Shown in pieces: positions 8,369 through 16,836 of a DNA stretch of 64,000 nt. Each line of letters starts with the position of its first letter. The first letter of the stretch is position 1. Position numbers and translations under genes: made by a program. Under the pieces are notes generated by a model. The model did no database searches and was not told the DNA's origin. It saw only the letters and a program-made list of their open reading frames with translations. This DNA comes from Bradyrhizobium sp. Y36 (GTDB lineage Bacteria > Pseudomonadota > Alphaproteobacteria > Rhizobiales > Xanthobacteraceae), in the NCBI RefSeq assembly GCF_002531575.1, contig NZ_NWTI01000010.1, positions 1 to 64,000 of the forward strand, written 5' to 3'.

Positions 8369-9225
8369 GCGTCCTCTCCGAGACGTCCGAGCAGGCGGCC
8401 CAGCAGAACACGAGCGAGATGCAGCCGCATCGCCGGCGGCACCTCGTCACTCTCGGGCGGCGCAAGATCGCCTTCGAGCGCGCCCTGCGCGGCCGCGATG
8501 CGTTCCGCATCGAGACCCGATCCGATCAAGGTCGCCTCGGCGCCCTTCACACGGGTCGGCGTATTGCCGACCGAGAAAAAGGAGATGCGGACGTCATCGA
8601 TGCGGCGGCCGGTCAACGTCGCCATAATTCCGCAGCCGACCAGCGCATAATCCCCTCGTCGCCGCGCCAGTTCGTCGAACGCGAAGCGCTGATCGGCCTT
8701 GAACAGCGGGATGTGGATTGCGGTGATCAGCTCTCCAGGCTGCAACGCCGTCTCGAACAGGTCGATGAAGAAATCGTCGGCCTTGATCCGCCGGCGGCCT
8801 GAGGGGCCGGCGATCTCGATCTCGGCATCCAGCGCCAGCGTCATCGCCGGGAATTCGGAGGCGGGATCGGCGAGCGCGACGCTGCCGCCGAAGGTGCCTC
8901 GGTTGCGGATCGCGGGATGCGCGACGAAGGGCGCCGCCGCTGCGAGGAGCGGCGCAAACTCGGCAATCAGCGGCTCGCTCAGCATCTCGCAATGGCGCGT
9001 CAGCGCGCCAATGCGCAAATGGCCGCCTTCGCGCCTGACGCCACGGAGCTCGTCGATGTGGGTGATGTCGATGAGGAGCCGCGGCGCCTGCAGCCGCAGC
9101 GACAGCGCCGGCACGAGGCTCTGGCCGCCGGCAATGAAGCGCGCGTCATCGCCAGCGCGTGCGTGAGCATCCAGCGCCTGGTCGATCGTGGTCGCACGAA
9201 AATAGCTGAAAGCCCTCGCCTTCAC
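8365..9225 (-). CDS. Molybdenum hydroxylase FAD subunit (CoxM-like)
   Basis: FAD-binding subunit of about 286 residues. It contains ARFIAGGQSLVPALSLRLQAP-type FAD-binding sequence near residue 30 (here DARFIAGGQSLVPALSLRL), NRGTFGGSVALADPASEFP near 105-123, and the CO_deh_flav_C domain at the C-terminus. I prefer GTG 9225 (VKARAFSYFRA), which has GAGGAAA just upstream; an in-frame start at 9282 would add 19 unlike residues. First gene of the eight-gene run; its promoter faces the tetR gene across 169 bp with two operator-like palindromes. Confidence 0.92.
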   Translation of the reverse strand: MKARAFSYFRATTIDQALDAHARAGDDARFIAGGQSLVPALSLRLQAPRLLIDITHIDELRGVRREGGHLRIGALTRHCEMLSEPLIAEFAPLLAAAAPFVAHPAIRNRGTFGGSVALADPASEFPAMTLALDAEIEIAGPSGRRRIKADDFFIDLFETALQPGELITAIHIPLFKADQRFAFDELARRRGDYALVGCGIMATLTGRRIDDVRISFFSVGNTPTRVKGAEATLIGSGLDAERIAAAQGALEGDLAPPESDEVPPAMRLHLARVLLGRLLGRLGEDA

Positions 9226-9271
9226 TACCGTTTCCTCAGAGATCCATCGGCTCATCAGCCGGGATGCCAGA

Positions 9272-9347
9272 TTTGTAACCATCTGGTCTCAAAATCCTGA
9301 CACGGCGCCCGAGGCCGGTCAACAGGAAATGACCATTTGGTCACAAA
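9272..9347. promoter_or_regulatory. Paired operator-like palindromes between coxM and tetR
   Basis: Site 1 at 9330-9343 is TGACCATTTGGTCA, with perfect 6-bp arms. Site 2 at 9272-9293 has the same core ACCATCTGGT (9278-9287), flanked by TTTG and CAAA. The core centres are 54 bp apart, close to five helical turns, and lie between two divergent genes. TetR proteins usually bind such palindromes and repress both themselves and the neighbour. The assignment to this TetR is inferred from position. Confidence 0.6.
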
Positions 9348-9394
9348 TGCGCCTTGGGCTATGAAGGCTTTGACACCCGCGATTCAGCGACGAA

Positions 9395-10102
9395 ATGGCC
9401 CGAAAGACGCAGAAAACGGCAAAGCGACCGGTTCGGAAGCGGACCGAGACAGGCAGCAAGTCCGCGCCAAAGCGTCGCAACATGCGCGCCCCCGACCGCG
9501 AGCGCGCGATCGTGGAGGAAGCCATCCGCTTCTTCGCCGAGCGCGGCTTCGAGGGCCAGACCCGCGAGCTCGCCAAGCGCATGGGCATCACGCATTCGGC
9601 GATCTATCGCCACTTCCCGAGCAAGGAAGCCTTGATCGAACGGGTCTACCAGGAGGTCTATCTCAGCCGCTGGTCGGCCGATTGGGGCCCGATGATCCGC
9701 GACCGCTCGCTGTCACTCGAAGCGCGGCTCACGCGGTTCTATCTCGACTATGTCGAACGCGTGTTCGAGTACAATTGGGTCCGGATCTTCGTCTTCTCGG
9801 GCATGAAGTCGTTCGGCATCACCAGCCGCTATCTCGACATCGTCCGCCGCGAGATCATCGAACCCGCGGCGGCCGAGTTGCGCTTTGAGCTGAAGCTGCC
9901 CGACGCGAAGGCACATGCATTGAGCGAGCGCGAAACCGAGCTGTTCTGGGGCCTGCACGGCCGCATCTTCTATCTCGCCATCCGCAAGTTCATCTACGAG
10001 ACGCCGATCCCGCCCGATCTCGACGCCATCGTCCGCGACGCCGTCCAGACCTTCATGGACGGCGCCAAGACGACCATGCCGAAACTCCTGGTGAGCGGCT
10101 AG
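9395..10102 (+). CDS. TetR family transcriptional regulator
   Basis: Regulator of 235 residues with a basic N-terminal tail of about 30 residues (RKTQKTAKRPVRKR). The TetR helix-turn-helix follows at about 33-80, with ELAKRMGITHSAIYRHFPSKEALI as the recognition region. The rest is an all-helical ligand domain. It is divergent from the cox/liv run and is the obvious candidate for its repressor, with the operon substrate or product as inducer. Its TAG stop abuts the hutU stop with no base between (TAGCTA). Confidence 0.92.
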   Translation: MARKTQKTAKRPVRKRTETGSKSAPKRRNMRAPDRERAIVEEAIRFFAERGFEGQTRELAKRMGITHSAIYRHFPSKEALIERVYQEVYLSRWSADWGPMIRDRSLSLEARLTRFYLDYVERVFEYNWVRIFVFSGMKSFGITSRYLDIVRREIIEPAAAELRFELKLPDAKAHALSERETELFWGLHGRIFYLAIRKFIYETPIPPDLDAIVRDAVQTFMDGAKTTMPKLLVSG

Positions 10103-11773
10103 CTACTTCGCAAGACTCGGCAGATCGAGCCCCTTGTCGCGGGCGCAGTCGATCGCGCTCTCGTAACCGGCATCGGCGTGGCGCATGACGCCGGTGGCGG
10201 GGTCGTTCCAGAGCACGCGCTCGATCCGCTTCGCAGCCTCGGGCGTGCCGTCGGCGACGATCACCATGCCGGCGTGCTGGGAATAGCCGATGCCGACGCC
10301 GCCGCCATGATGCAGCGAGACCCAGGTCGCGCCGCTGGCGCAGTTGAGCAGCGCGTTCAGCAAGGGCCAATCGGACACCGCATCCGATCCGTCCTTCATC
10401 GCTTCGGTCTCGCGGTTGGGGCTTGCCACCGAGCCGCTGTCGAGATGATCGCGCCCGATCACGATCGGCGCCTTCAACTCGCCGCGCGCCACCATCTCGT
10501 TGAAGGCAAGGCCGAGGCGATGACGATCGCCGAGACCGACCCAGCAGATCCGCGCCGGCAAGCCCTGGAACTTGATGCGCTCCTTCGCCATGTCGAGCCA
10601 GTTGTGCAGGTGCTTGTCGTCAGGCATCAGCTCCTTGACCTTGGCGTCGGTCTTGAAAATGTCCTCGGGATCGCCCGACAGCGCCGCCCAGCGGAACGGC
10701 CCGACGCCGCGGCAGAACAGCGGACGGATATAAGCGGGCACGAAGCCGGGGAAGTCGAAGGCGTTCTTCAGGCCCATGTCCTGCGCCATCTGGCGGATGT
10801 TGTTGCCGTAGTCGAGCGTCGGAATGCCCCGCGCATGGAAATCCAGCATGGCTTGCACATGCTCGACCATCGACGTCTTTGAGGCGCGCTCCACGGCCTT
10901 CGGATCGGAGGCGCGCGTCGCCTCCCAATCGGCGAGCGTCCAGCCCTTCGGCAAGTATCCGTTGATCGGATCATGCGCGCTGGTCTGGTCGGTGACGATG
11001 TCGGGCCTGACGCCGCGGCGCACCAGTTCCGGGAAGATCTCCGCGGCATTGCCGAGCAGGCCGACCGAGACCGCCTTCTTCGTCTTCGCAGCTTCGTCCA
11101 TGATCGCGAGGGCTTCGTCGAGCGTCGCAGCCTGTCGATCGAGATAGCCGGTGCGCAGGCGCATCTCGATGCGGCTCGGCTGGCACTCGACCGCGAGCAT
11201 CGAGGCGCCGGCCATGGTCGCGGCCAGCGGCTGCGCGCCGCCCATGCCGCCGAGGCCGGCAGTGAGGATCCACTTGCCGGCGAGGCTGCCGCCATAATGG
11301 CGACGGCCGACCTCGACAAAGGTCTCGTAGGTGCCCTGCACGATGCCCTGGCTGCCGATGTAGATCCAGGACCCCGCCGTCATCTGGCCGTACATCATCA
11401 GGCCCTTGCGATCGAGCTCGTTGAAATGGTCGAGCGTCGCCCAATGCGGCACGATGTTGGAGTTCGCGATCAGCACGCGCGGGGCGTCGGCATGGGTGCG
11501 GAACACCCCGACCGGCTTGCCGGACTGCACCAGCAGCGTCTGGTCGCCGTCCAGCTTGCGCAAGGCCGCAACGATCCGGTCAAAGCTCTCCCAGTCGCGC
11601 GCGGCGCGGCCGATGCCGCCATAGACCACGAGCTCGCTCGGACGCTCGGCGACGTCAGGGTCGAGATTGTTCATCAGCATGCGCAGGGGCGCTTCCGTCA
11701 GCCAGCTCTTGGCGCTGATCTCGCTGCCACGGGGCGCGCGGATGGTGCGGTCGTTGTCCAGTCGGCGGTTCAT
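10103..11773 (-). CDS. hutU: Urocanate hydratase
   Basis: Cytosolic enzyme of 556 residues, full length. It catalyses the second step of histidine breakdown, urocanate to imidazolonepropionate, using tightly bound NAD as an electrophile. Diagnostic stretches include YGGIGRAARDWESF, YGQMTAGSWIYIGSQGIVQGTYET and the NAD-binding TAGLGGMGGAQPLA. A C-terminal GGGVGIGYSQHAG is also present. It starts 12 bp after the hutH stop and ends the leftward hutI-hutH-hutU operon. Confidence 0.97.
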   Translation of the reverse strand: MNRRLDNDRTIRAPRGSEISAKSWLTEAPLRMLMNNLDPDVAERPSELVVYGGIGRAARDWESFDRIVAALRKLDGDQTLLVQSGKPVGVFRTHADAPRVLIANSNIVPHWATLDHFNELDRKGLMMYGQMTAGSWIYIGSQGIVQGTYETFVEVGRRHYGGSLAGKWILTAGLGGMGGAQPLAATMAGASMLAVECQPSRIEMRLRTGYLDRQAATLDEALAIMDEAAKTKKAVSVGLLGNAAEIFPELVRRGVRPDIVTDQTSAHDPINGYLPKGWTLADWEATRASDPKAVERASKTSMVEHVQAMLDFHARGIPTLDYGNNIRQMAQDMGLKNAFDFPGFVPAYIRPLFCRGVGPFRWAALSGDPEDIFKTDAKVKELMPDDKHLHNWLDMAKERIKFQGLPARICWVGLGDRHRLGLAFNEMVARGELKAPIVIGRDHLDSGSVASPNRETEAMKDGSDAVSDWPLLNALLNCASGATWVSLHHGGGVGIGYSQHAGMVIVADGTPEAAKRIERVLWNDPATGVMRHADAGYESAIDCARDKGLDLPSLAK

Positions 11774-11785
11774 GCGGGCACCTCT

Positions 11786-13345
11786 TTAGTCAAGTCTTGG
11801 AAACGGATCGGATGAAAGCGCCGCGATCGCCGCGGCCGGCAGCGCGCCGACTTCAATCAGCGCGGCGGCCTTGGCGAGATCGCCGGCCATGTAGCGATCG
11901 GCGCCAAGCGCCGGCACCTGCTCGCGAAGCCTGGCGATGACGGCGGCGAGCGGCGCACTGGTCGCATGCGGCGCGCGCAGCGTGATGCCTTGGGCGGCGA
12001 CCAGAAGCTCGATGCCAAGGATGGCGGCGAGATTGTCGGCCATGTCGGCGAGGCGCCGCGCCGCATGCGCGGCCATCGAGACGTGGTCTTCCTGATTGGC
12101 GCTGGTCGGCGTCGAATCGATCGAGCAGGCGAGCGCGCGCTGCTTGTTCTCGGCATAGAGCGCGGCCGCCGTCACCTCGGCGATCATGAAACCGGAATTG
12201 ATGCCGGGATCGGGGGTGAGAAATGGCGGCAGGCCAAAATTGAGCGCGGGGTCGACCAGCGTCGCAATGCGACGCTCGCTGATCGCACCGATCTCCGACA
12301 GCGCCAGCGCGATCGCATCGGCAGCGAACGCCACGGGCTCCGCATGGAAATTGCCGCCGGAGATGATCTCGCCGGTCTCGACCAGCACAAGCGGATTGTC
12401 CGTGACGGCGTTGGCCTCGACGATCAGCGTGCGTGCCGCATGCGTGATCAGGTCGAGCGCGGCACCCGCGACCTGCGGCTGGCAGCGCAGGCAATAGGGA
12501 TCCTGCACGCGTTCGTCGCCGTCGAGATGCGACAGGCGGATGTCGCTACCGTCGAGCAGCGCGGTCAGCGTCGCGGCTGCGGCGATCTGCCCGGCATGGC
12601 CGCGCAGCGCCTGGATTTCCGGGCGGAACGGTGCCGTCGACGCCATCGCCGCATCGACCGACAACGCGCCGGTCACGAGCGCGGCGCGGGCCAGCCCAAA
12701 AGCGCGCAGCACGCCGGAGACGGCATAGGCCGTCGAGAACTGCGTGCCGTTGATCAGCGCGAGGCCTTCCTTGGGGCCGAGCGTCAGCGGCGCCAGACCC
12801 GCGACCGCCAGCGCCTCGCTGCCGGATACGATTGTCCCGTCAACGATGGCCTCCCCCTCGCCGATCATCACCGCTGTCATATGCGCGAGCGGAGCGAGAT
12901 CGCCGGAGGCACCAACCGAGCCCTGCTGCGGCACCAGCGGAGTGACGCCCCGTGCCAGCATGGCCTGCAATTGCTCGATCACCTCGCGGCGCACGCCGGA
13001 GGCGCCGCGTCCGAGCGAGACGATCTTCAGTGCCATCATCAGACGGACGATCGGCTCGGGCGTCGCAGGACCGATCCCGCAACAATGCGACACGATCAAA
13101 TTGCGCTGGAGCAGCGCGGTCTGGTCGGGCGGGATGCGCTTTGACGCCAGCTTCCCGAACCCGGTGTTGATGCCGTAGACGGGAGCGTCGGCTTGTGCCG
13201 CCTTCGCAACAATCTCCGCAGCTGCCTCGACGCGCGGCCAGAACGAGGCATCGAGCACGACGGGCGCGCCAGCGAGCACGCGCGCGAGATCGTCGAGACT
13301 GACCGTTCCCGGCTTGACGACGATCGCTGCGCCCTGATCCGTCAC
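11786..13345 (-). CDS. hutH: Histidine ammonia-lyase
   Basis: Converts histidine to urocanate and ammonia, the entry step. The protein has 519 residues. The Ala-Ser-Gly triad that cyclises to the MIO group is A146-S147-G148 in GSVGASGDLAPLAHM. YGINTGFGKL near 57-66 supplies the catalytic tyrosine loop. I place the start at GTG 13345 (VTDQGAAIVV), overlapping the hutI stop by GTGA; the open frame upstream is a shadow of hutI. It is transcribed leftward with hutI and hutU. Confidence 0.96.
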   Translation of the reverse strand: MTDQGAAIVVKPGTVSLDDLARVLAGAPVVLDASFWPRVEAAAEIVAKAAQADAPVYGINTGFGKLASKRIPPDQTALLQRNLIVSHCCGIGPATPEPIVRLMMALKIVSLGRGASGVRREVIEQLQAMLARGVTPLVPQQGSVGASGDLAPLAHMTAVMIGEGEAIVDGTIVSGSEALAVAGLAPLTLGPKEGLALINGTQFSTAYAVSGVLRAFGLARAALVTGALSVDAAMASTAPFRPEIQALRGHAGQIAAAATLTALLDGSDIRLSHLDGDERVQDPYCLRCQPQVAGAALDLITHAARTLIVEANAVTDNPLVLVETGEIISGGNFHAEPVAFAADAIALALSEIGAISERRIATLVDPALNFGLPPFLTPDPGINSGFMIAEVTAAALYAENKQRALACSIDSTPTSANQEDHVSMAAHAARRLADMADNLAAILGIELLVAAQGITLRAPHATSAPLAAVIARLREQVPALGADRYMAGDLAKAAALIEVGALPAAAIAALSSDPFPRLD

Positions 13346-14556
13346 TGCCCCCTCCAGACACGACGGTGCAGCGGATTGAATCCGATGCGATAGACGAGTT
13401 CGGCGGGCCGCTCGATATCCCAGATCGCGAGGTCGCACCGTTTCCCGGCTTCCAGCGTGCCCGTCTCGTCGAGCACGCCGAGCGCCCGCGCGCCTTCGCG
13501 GGTGACGCCGGCAAGGCATTCGGCGACCGTCATCCGGAACAGCGTCGCGCCCATGTTCATCGCCAGCAGCAGCGAGGTCAGCGGCGAGCTGCCGGGATTG
13601 CAGTCGGTCGCGAGCGCCATGTGCACGCCATGCTTGCGGAACGCCTCGACCGGCGGCTTCTGCGTCTCGCGGATGAAGTAGAAGGCGCCGGGCAACAGCA
13701 CCGCGACCGTTTCGGCTTTCGCCATCGCGGCGGCGCCGACTTCGTCGGTATGCTCGAGGTGATCGGCGGACAATGCCGAGAATTTCGCAGCGAGCGCAGC
13801 ACCGCCGAGGTTGGAGAGCTGATCGGCATGGAGCTTGACAGGCAGTCCGAGGCCCCGTGCTGTCTCGAACACCCGGGCCGTCTGCTCGGCCGAGAACGCG
13901 ATGCCCTCCATGAAGGCATCGACGGCGTCAGCGAGGCCGGCCTTTGCAACAGCCGGCAGCATCTGCTTGCAGACGAGGTCGATGTAGCGATCCTTGTCGC
14001 CGTCTGCCTCCACCGGCAGCGCATGCGCCCCGAGGAAGGAGGTTCGGATGGCAACCGGCCGCTGGCGACTGATGCTGCGCGCGGCCGCGAGCTGCCGCAT
14101 CTCGGTCTCGGTATCGAGGCCATAGCCGGACTTGATCTCGACCGTGGTGGCGCCCTCACCGATCAGCGCATCGAGCCGCGGCAGTGCGCTCGCGACCAGT
14201 TCGGCTTCGCTTGCCTTGCGCGTCGCGGCCACCGTCGAGACGATGCCGCCCCCGGCGCGCGCGATTTCCTCGTAGCTCGCGCCCTTGAGGCGCAGCTCGA
14301 ATTCGTGCGCGCGATTGCCGCCGTAGACAAGATGAGTGTGGCAATCGACGAGGCCGGGCGTGATCCAGCGTCCTTCGCAATCGATCCGCTCATCCGCGTC
14401 CGCACCAGCAGGAAAATCCGCCTCTGCGCCCGCATAGGCGATGCGGCCGCCGCGCGCGGCAATCACACCTTGTTCGATCTCGCCGAGATCAGGACGGTCA
14501 GCCTGCATGGTGGCGAGCCGGGCATTGTGCCAGATCCGGTCGAAGCGCTCTGCCAT
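13342..14556 (-). CDS. hutI: Imidazolonepropionase
   Basis: Metal-dependent amidohydrolase of 404 residues that opens imidazolonepropionate to N-formimino-L-glutamate. The metal motif DCHTHLVYGGNRAHEF begins near residue 71. Further ligands are HADQ and DCNPG near the end of the barrel, and the substrate region EIKSGYGLD is present. It is first in the leftward hut operon; the HutC-like palindrome lies 31-50 bp upstream of its ATG. Confidence 0.96.
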   Translation of the reverse strand: MAERFDRIWHNARLATMQADRPDLGEIEQGVIAARGGRIAYAGAEADFPAGADADERIDCEGRWITPGLVDCHTHLVYGGNRAHEFELRLKGASYEEIARAGGGIVSTVAATRKASEAELVASALPRLDALIGEGATTVEIKSGYGLDTETEMRQLAAARSISRQRPVAIRTSFLGAHALPVEADGDKDRYIDLVCKQMLPAVAKAGLADAVDAFMEGIAFSAEQTARVFETARGLGLPVKLHADQLSNLGGAALAAKFSALSADHLEHTDEVGAAAMAKAETVAVLLPGAFYFIRETQKPPVEAFRKHGVHMALATDCNPGSSPLTSLLLAMNMGATLFRMTVAECLAGVTREGARALGVLDETGTLEAGKRCDLAIWDIERPAELVYRIGFNPLHRRVWRGQ

Positions 14557-14586
14557 GCCACTGTCCCCTGGTGTGGGATGCTTGAC

Positions 14587-14606
14587 TTATATGTCTAGAC
14601 ATATAA
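14587..14606. promoter_or_regulatory. HutC-type operator between hutI and hutF
   Basis: A perfect 20-bp palindrome, TTATATGTCTAGACATATAA, lies between the divergent hutI (start 14556) and hutF (start 14645). HutC of the GntR family is known to bind palindromes with TGT...ACA half sites, released by urocanate. A hutC gene lies in the same cluster. The site is placed to control both operons. Its match is seen directly; binding is inferred. Confidence 0.8.
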
Positions 14607-14644
14607 TCGTAAGACGGTTCTGTCCAGCCGGCGTGTCATCAATC

Positions 14645-16003
14645 ATGTCCCGACTGCATTTCGCCTCCGCGCTCCTGCCTTCGGGCTGGGCCAATGACGT
14701 GCAGGTGGTGATCACCGCCGGCGCGATCGCGGCGGTGACAGCGGACGTGCCCCCCGCTGCTGGCGACGAGCGCCACGCCATCGCGCTTCCGGGACTTTCG
14801 AGCCTGCATAGCCACGCCTTCCAGCGCGGCATGGCAGGACTTGCCGAGCAGCGCGGCGACAGCACCGACACCTTCTGGACCTGGCGCGAGACGATGTATC
14901 GCTTCGCGCTCGCGATGACCCCGGACGACGTCGCGTCCGTCGCGACGCTGCTTTACGTCGAGATGCTGGAGCAGGGTTTTACCCGCGTCGGCGAATTCCA
15001 CTATCTGCATCATGACCGCGACGGCTCGTCCTACTCCGATCCCGCGGAGATGGCCGCGCGGATCGCGCAGGCGGCCGAGGCCTCCGGCATTGCGCTCACG
15101 CTGCTGCCGACTTTCTATGCGCATGGCTCGTTCGGCGGCGCGGCGCCGCACGACGGCCAGCGCCGCTTCATCTGCTCGATCGATCAATTCGCCGCGCTGA
15201 TGACGGCATCGCGCAAGGCGATCGGCAAATTACCCGGCGCCAATATCGGCATCGCGCCGCACAGCTTGCGTGCGGTGACGCCGGACGAGCTCGCAGCAAT
15301 CATTCCGTTGGCCGAGGGCGGGCCGGTGCACATCCATGCCGCCGAGCAGACCCGGGAAGTCGAGGATTGCCTGGCCTGGTCGGGCCGGCGTCCGGTGCAA
15401 TGGCTGCTGGAGCACGCGCCGGTCGACCGGCGCTGGTGCCTCATTCACGCGACGCACATGACGGATGAGGAAGTTGCGGGGTTCGCGAACACCGGTGCGG
15501 TGGCGGGTCTCTGCCCCATCACCGAAGCGAGCCTTGGCGACGGCATCTTCCCCGCACGTGAATTCCTCGCCGCCGGCGGCACCTTCGGCATCGGCACCGA
15601 TTCCAACGTGCTGGTCGGCGTTGCCGACGAGCTGCGGCAACTCGAATACGGTCAGCGCCTCAAGCATCGCCAGCGCAACGTGCTCTCGCATGGTGCAGGC
15701 CGATCAACCGGCCGTACGCTGTTCGATCACGCGCTTGCAGGCGGGGCACAGGCCCTGGCGCAGACGCCGGTCGGCCTCGTCCCCGGCGCGCGCGCCGATA
15801 TCGTCACGCTCGACGCCACGCATCCATCGCTGGCGGGACGGGCGCACGACGCGCTCATCGACGGCTGGATCTTCGCGGCAGGCGGCGTCGCGATCGATTG
15901 CGTCTGGGCCGGTGGCGACAAGGTCGTCGAAGGCGGACAGCACAGGCTGCGCCAGGCGGCGCGCGAACGTTTCAACGCGGCGGTACGGAGGCTCATTGCA
16001 TGA
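14645..16003 (+). CDS. hutF: Formimidoylglutamate deiminase
   Basis: Amidohydrolase of 452 residues converting formiminoglutamate to N-formylglutamate and ammonia, the five-step hut route. Metal motif HSHAFQRGMAG occurs near 53-63, then HIHAAEQ, IHATHMT and the aspartate in GIGTDSN. HutF-type residues around FHYLHHDRDG distinguish it from guanine deaminase. ATG 14645 is chosen over an upstream in-frame extension that would run through the operator. It overlaps hutC by 4 bp. The product requires a deformylase (HutG), which is not present in the window. Confidence 0.93.
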   Translation: MSRLHFASALLPSGWANDVQVVITAGAIAAVTADVPPAAGDERHAIALPGLSSLHSHAFQRGMAGLAEQRGDSTDTFWTWRETMYRFALAMTPDDVASVATLLYVEMLEQGFTRVGEFHYLHHDRDGSSYSDPAEMAARIAQAAEASGIALTLLPTFYAHGSFGGAAPHDGQRRFICSIDQFAALMTASRKAIGKLPGANIGIAPHSLRAVTPDELAAIIPLAEGGPVHIHAAEQTREVEDCLAWSGRRPVQWLLEHAPVDRRWCLIHATHMTDEEVAGFANTGAVAGLCPITEASLGDGIFPAREFLAAGGTFGIGTDSNVLVGVADELRQLEYGQRLKHRQRNVLSHGAGRSTGRTLFDHALAGGAQALAQTPVGLVPGARADIVTLDATHPSLAGRAHDALIDGWIFAAGGVAIDCVWAGGDKVVEGGQHRLRQAARERFNAAVRRLIA

Positions 16004-16728
16004 GCCTTGCGACTGACACGGGCGATCAGCCGACGCTCTACAAGCGGATCCGCGCCGACATCGAGAAGCGCATCCTGACCGGCGAGTGGCCGCCCGGCCA
16101 TCGCATCCCCTTCGAGCACGAGCTGGTCGCGCGCTACGGCTGCTCGCGCATGACGGTGAACAAGGCGCTGTCGGAGCTCGCCCAGGCTGACCTGATCGAG
16201 CGGCGGCGCCGCGCCGGCTCCTTCGTGCGGCGCCCGCAACATCAATCGGCGGTGCTCAAGATCGCCGACATCCGCGCGGAGATCACGGCGCTCGGCCGCG
16301 CTTACGGCTATGAGCTGATCGGCCGCAAGCTGCGCAGTGCGACCACCGCCGACCGCGACCGTCTCGGCGTCAAGAAAGCCGGCAAGGTGGTCGCCATCAC
16401 CTGCCGCCACAGCGCCGACAACGTGCCGTTCGCCGTCGAGGACAGGCTGATCGATCTGTCGTCCGTGCCTGACGCCGCGACCGCGGATTTCTCGCGCGAG
16501 CCGCCCGGCTCCTGGCTGCTTCACCACGTTCCATGGACCGAGGCCGAGCACACGATCAGCGCCATCGTCGCGGACGATCGCATGGCGGACGCGCTCGCGA
16601 TCTCCGTCGGCGCCCCCTGTCTCGTGATCGACCGCTACACCTGGCGCAGCGCCCGCACCATCACCGCCGTGCGCCTGCTCTATCCCGGTGACTCTCACCG
16701 CCTTGTCGCGCGATTCAAGGGAGGCTGA
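16000..16728 (+). CDS. hutC: Histidine utilisation repressor (GntR/HutC family)
   Basis: GntR-family regulator of 242 residues with an N-terminal winged helix (YKRIRADIEKRILTGEWPPG, then CSRMTVNKALSELAQADLIERRRRAGSFV) at about 14-75. A UTRA effector domain, which binds urocanate in this family, makes up the rest. ATG overlaps hutF (ATGA). It is expected to repress both divergent hut operons through the palindrome at 14587-14606. Confidence 0.93.
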   Translation: MSLATDTGDQPTLYKRIRADIEKRILTGEWPPGHRIPFEHELVARYGCSRMTVNKALSELAQADLIERRRRAGSFVRRPQHQSAVLKIADIRAEITALGRAYGYELIGRKLRSATTADRDRLGVKKAGKVVAITCRHSADNVPFAVEDRLIDLSSVPDAATADFSREPPGSWLLHHVPWTEAEHTISAIVADDRMADALAISVGAPCLVIDRYTWRSARTITAVRLLYPGDSHRLVARFKGG

Positions 16729-16767
16729 GAGGATATGTCGGCACAAATCGTGCAAAGCTTCGGGCAA

Positions 16768-16783
16768 CGGTCCATATGGACCG
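16768..16783. promoter_or_regulatory. Palindrome upstream of the NitT/TauT-type ABC genes
   Basis: A perfect 16-bp palindrome, CGGTCCATATGGACCG, lies in the 108-bp gap between hutC and the binding-protein gene, 54 bp before its ATG. It does not match the HutC-like site at 14587-14606, so a different regulator or a secondary role is possible. No function is shown. Confidence 0.45.
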
Positions 16784-16836
16784 ACATGAAGAGATCAACA
16801 GGACGTCAATCCATCGATCGGCAGAGGACGACAATC

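Noticed and set aside
5460..9225. Aerobic CO dehydrogenase
   Set aside because: The active-site loop lacks the Cys of form I and the form II pattern, and no coxDEFG genes accompany it.
10097..10108. Back-to-back stops of tetR and hutU (TAGCTA) as a special signal
   Set aside because: It is a neat zero-gap convergence but is explained by two adjoining stop codons; no terminator structure is centred there.
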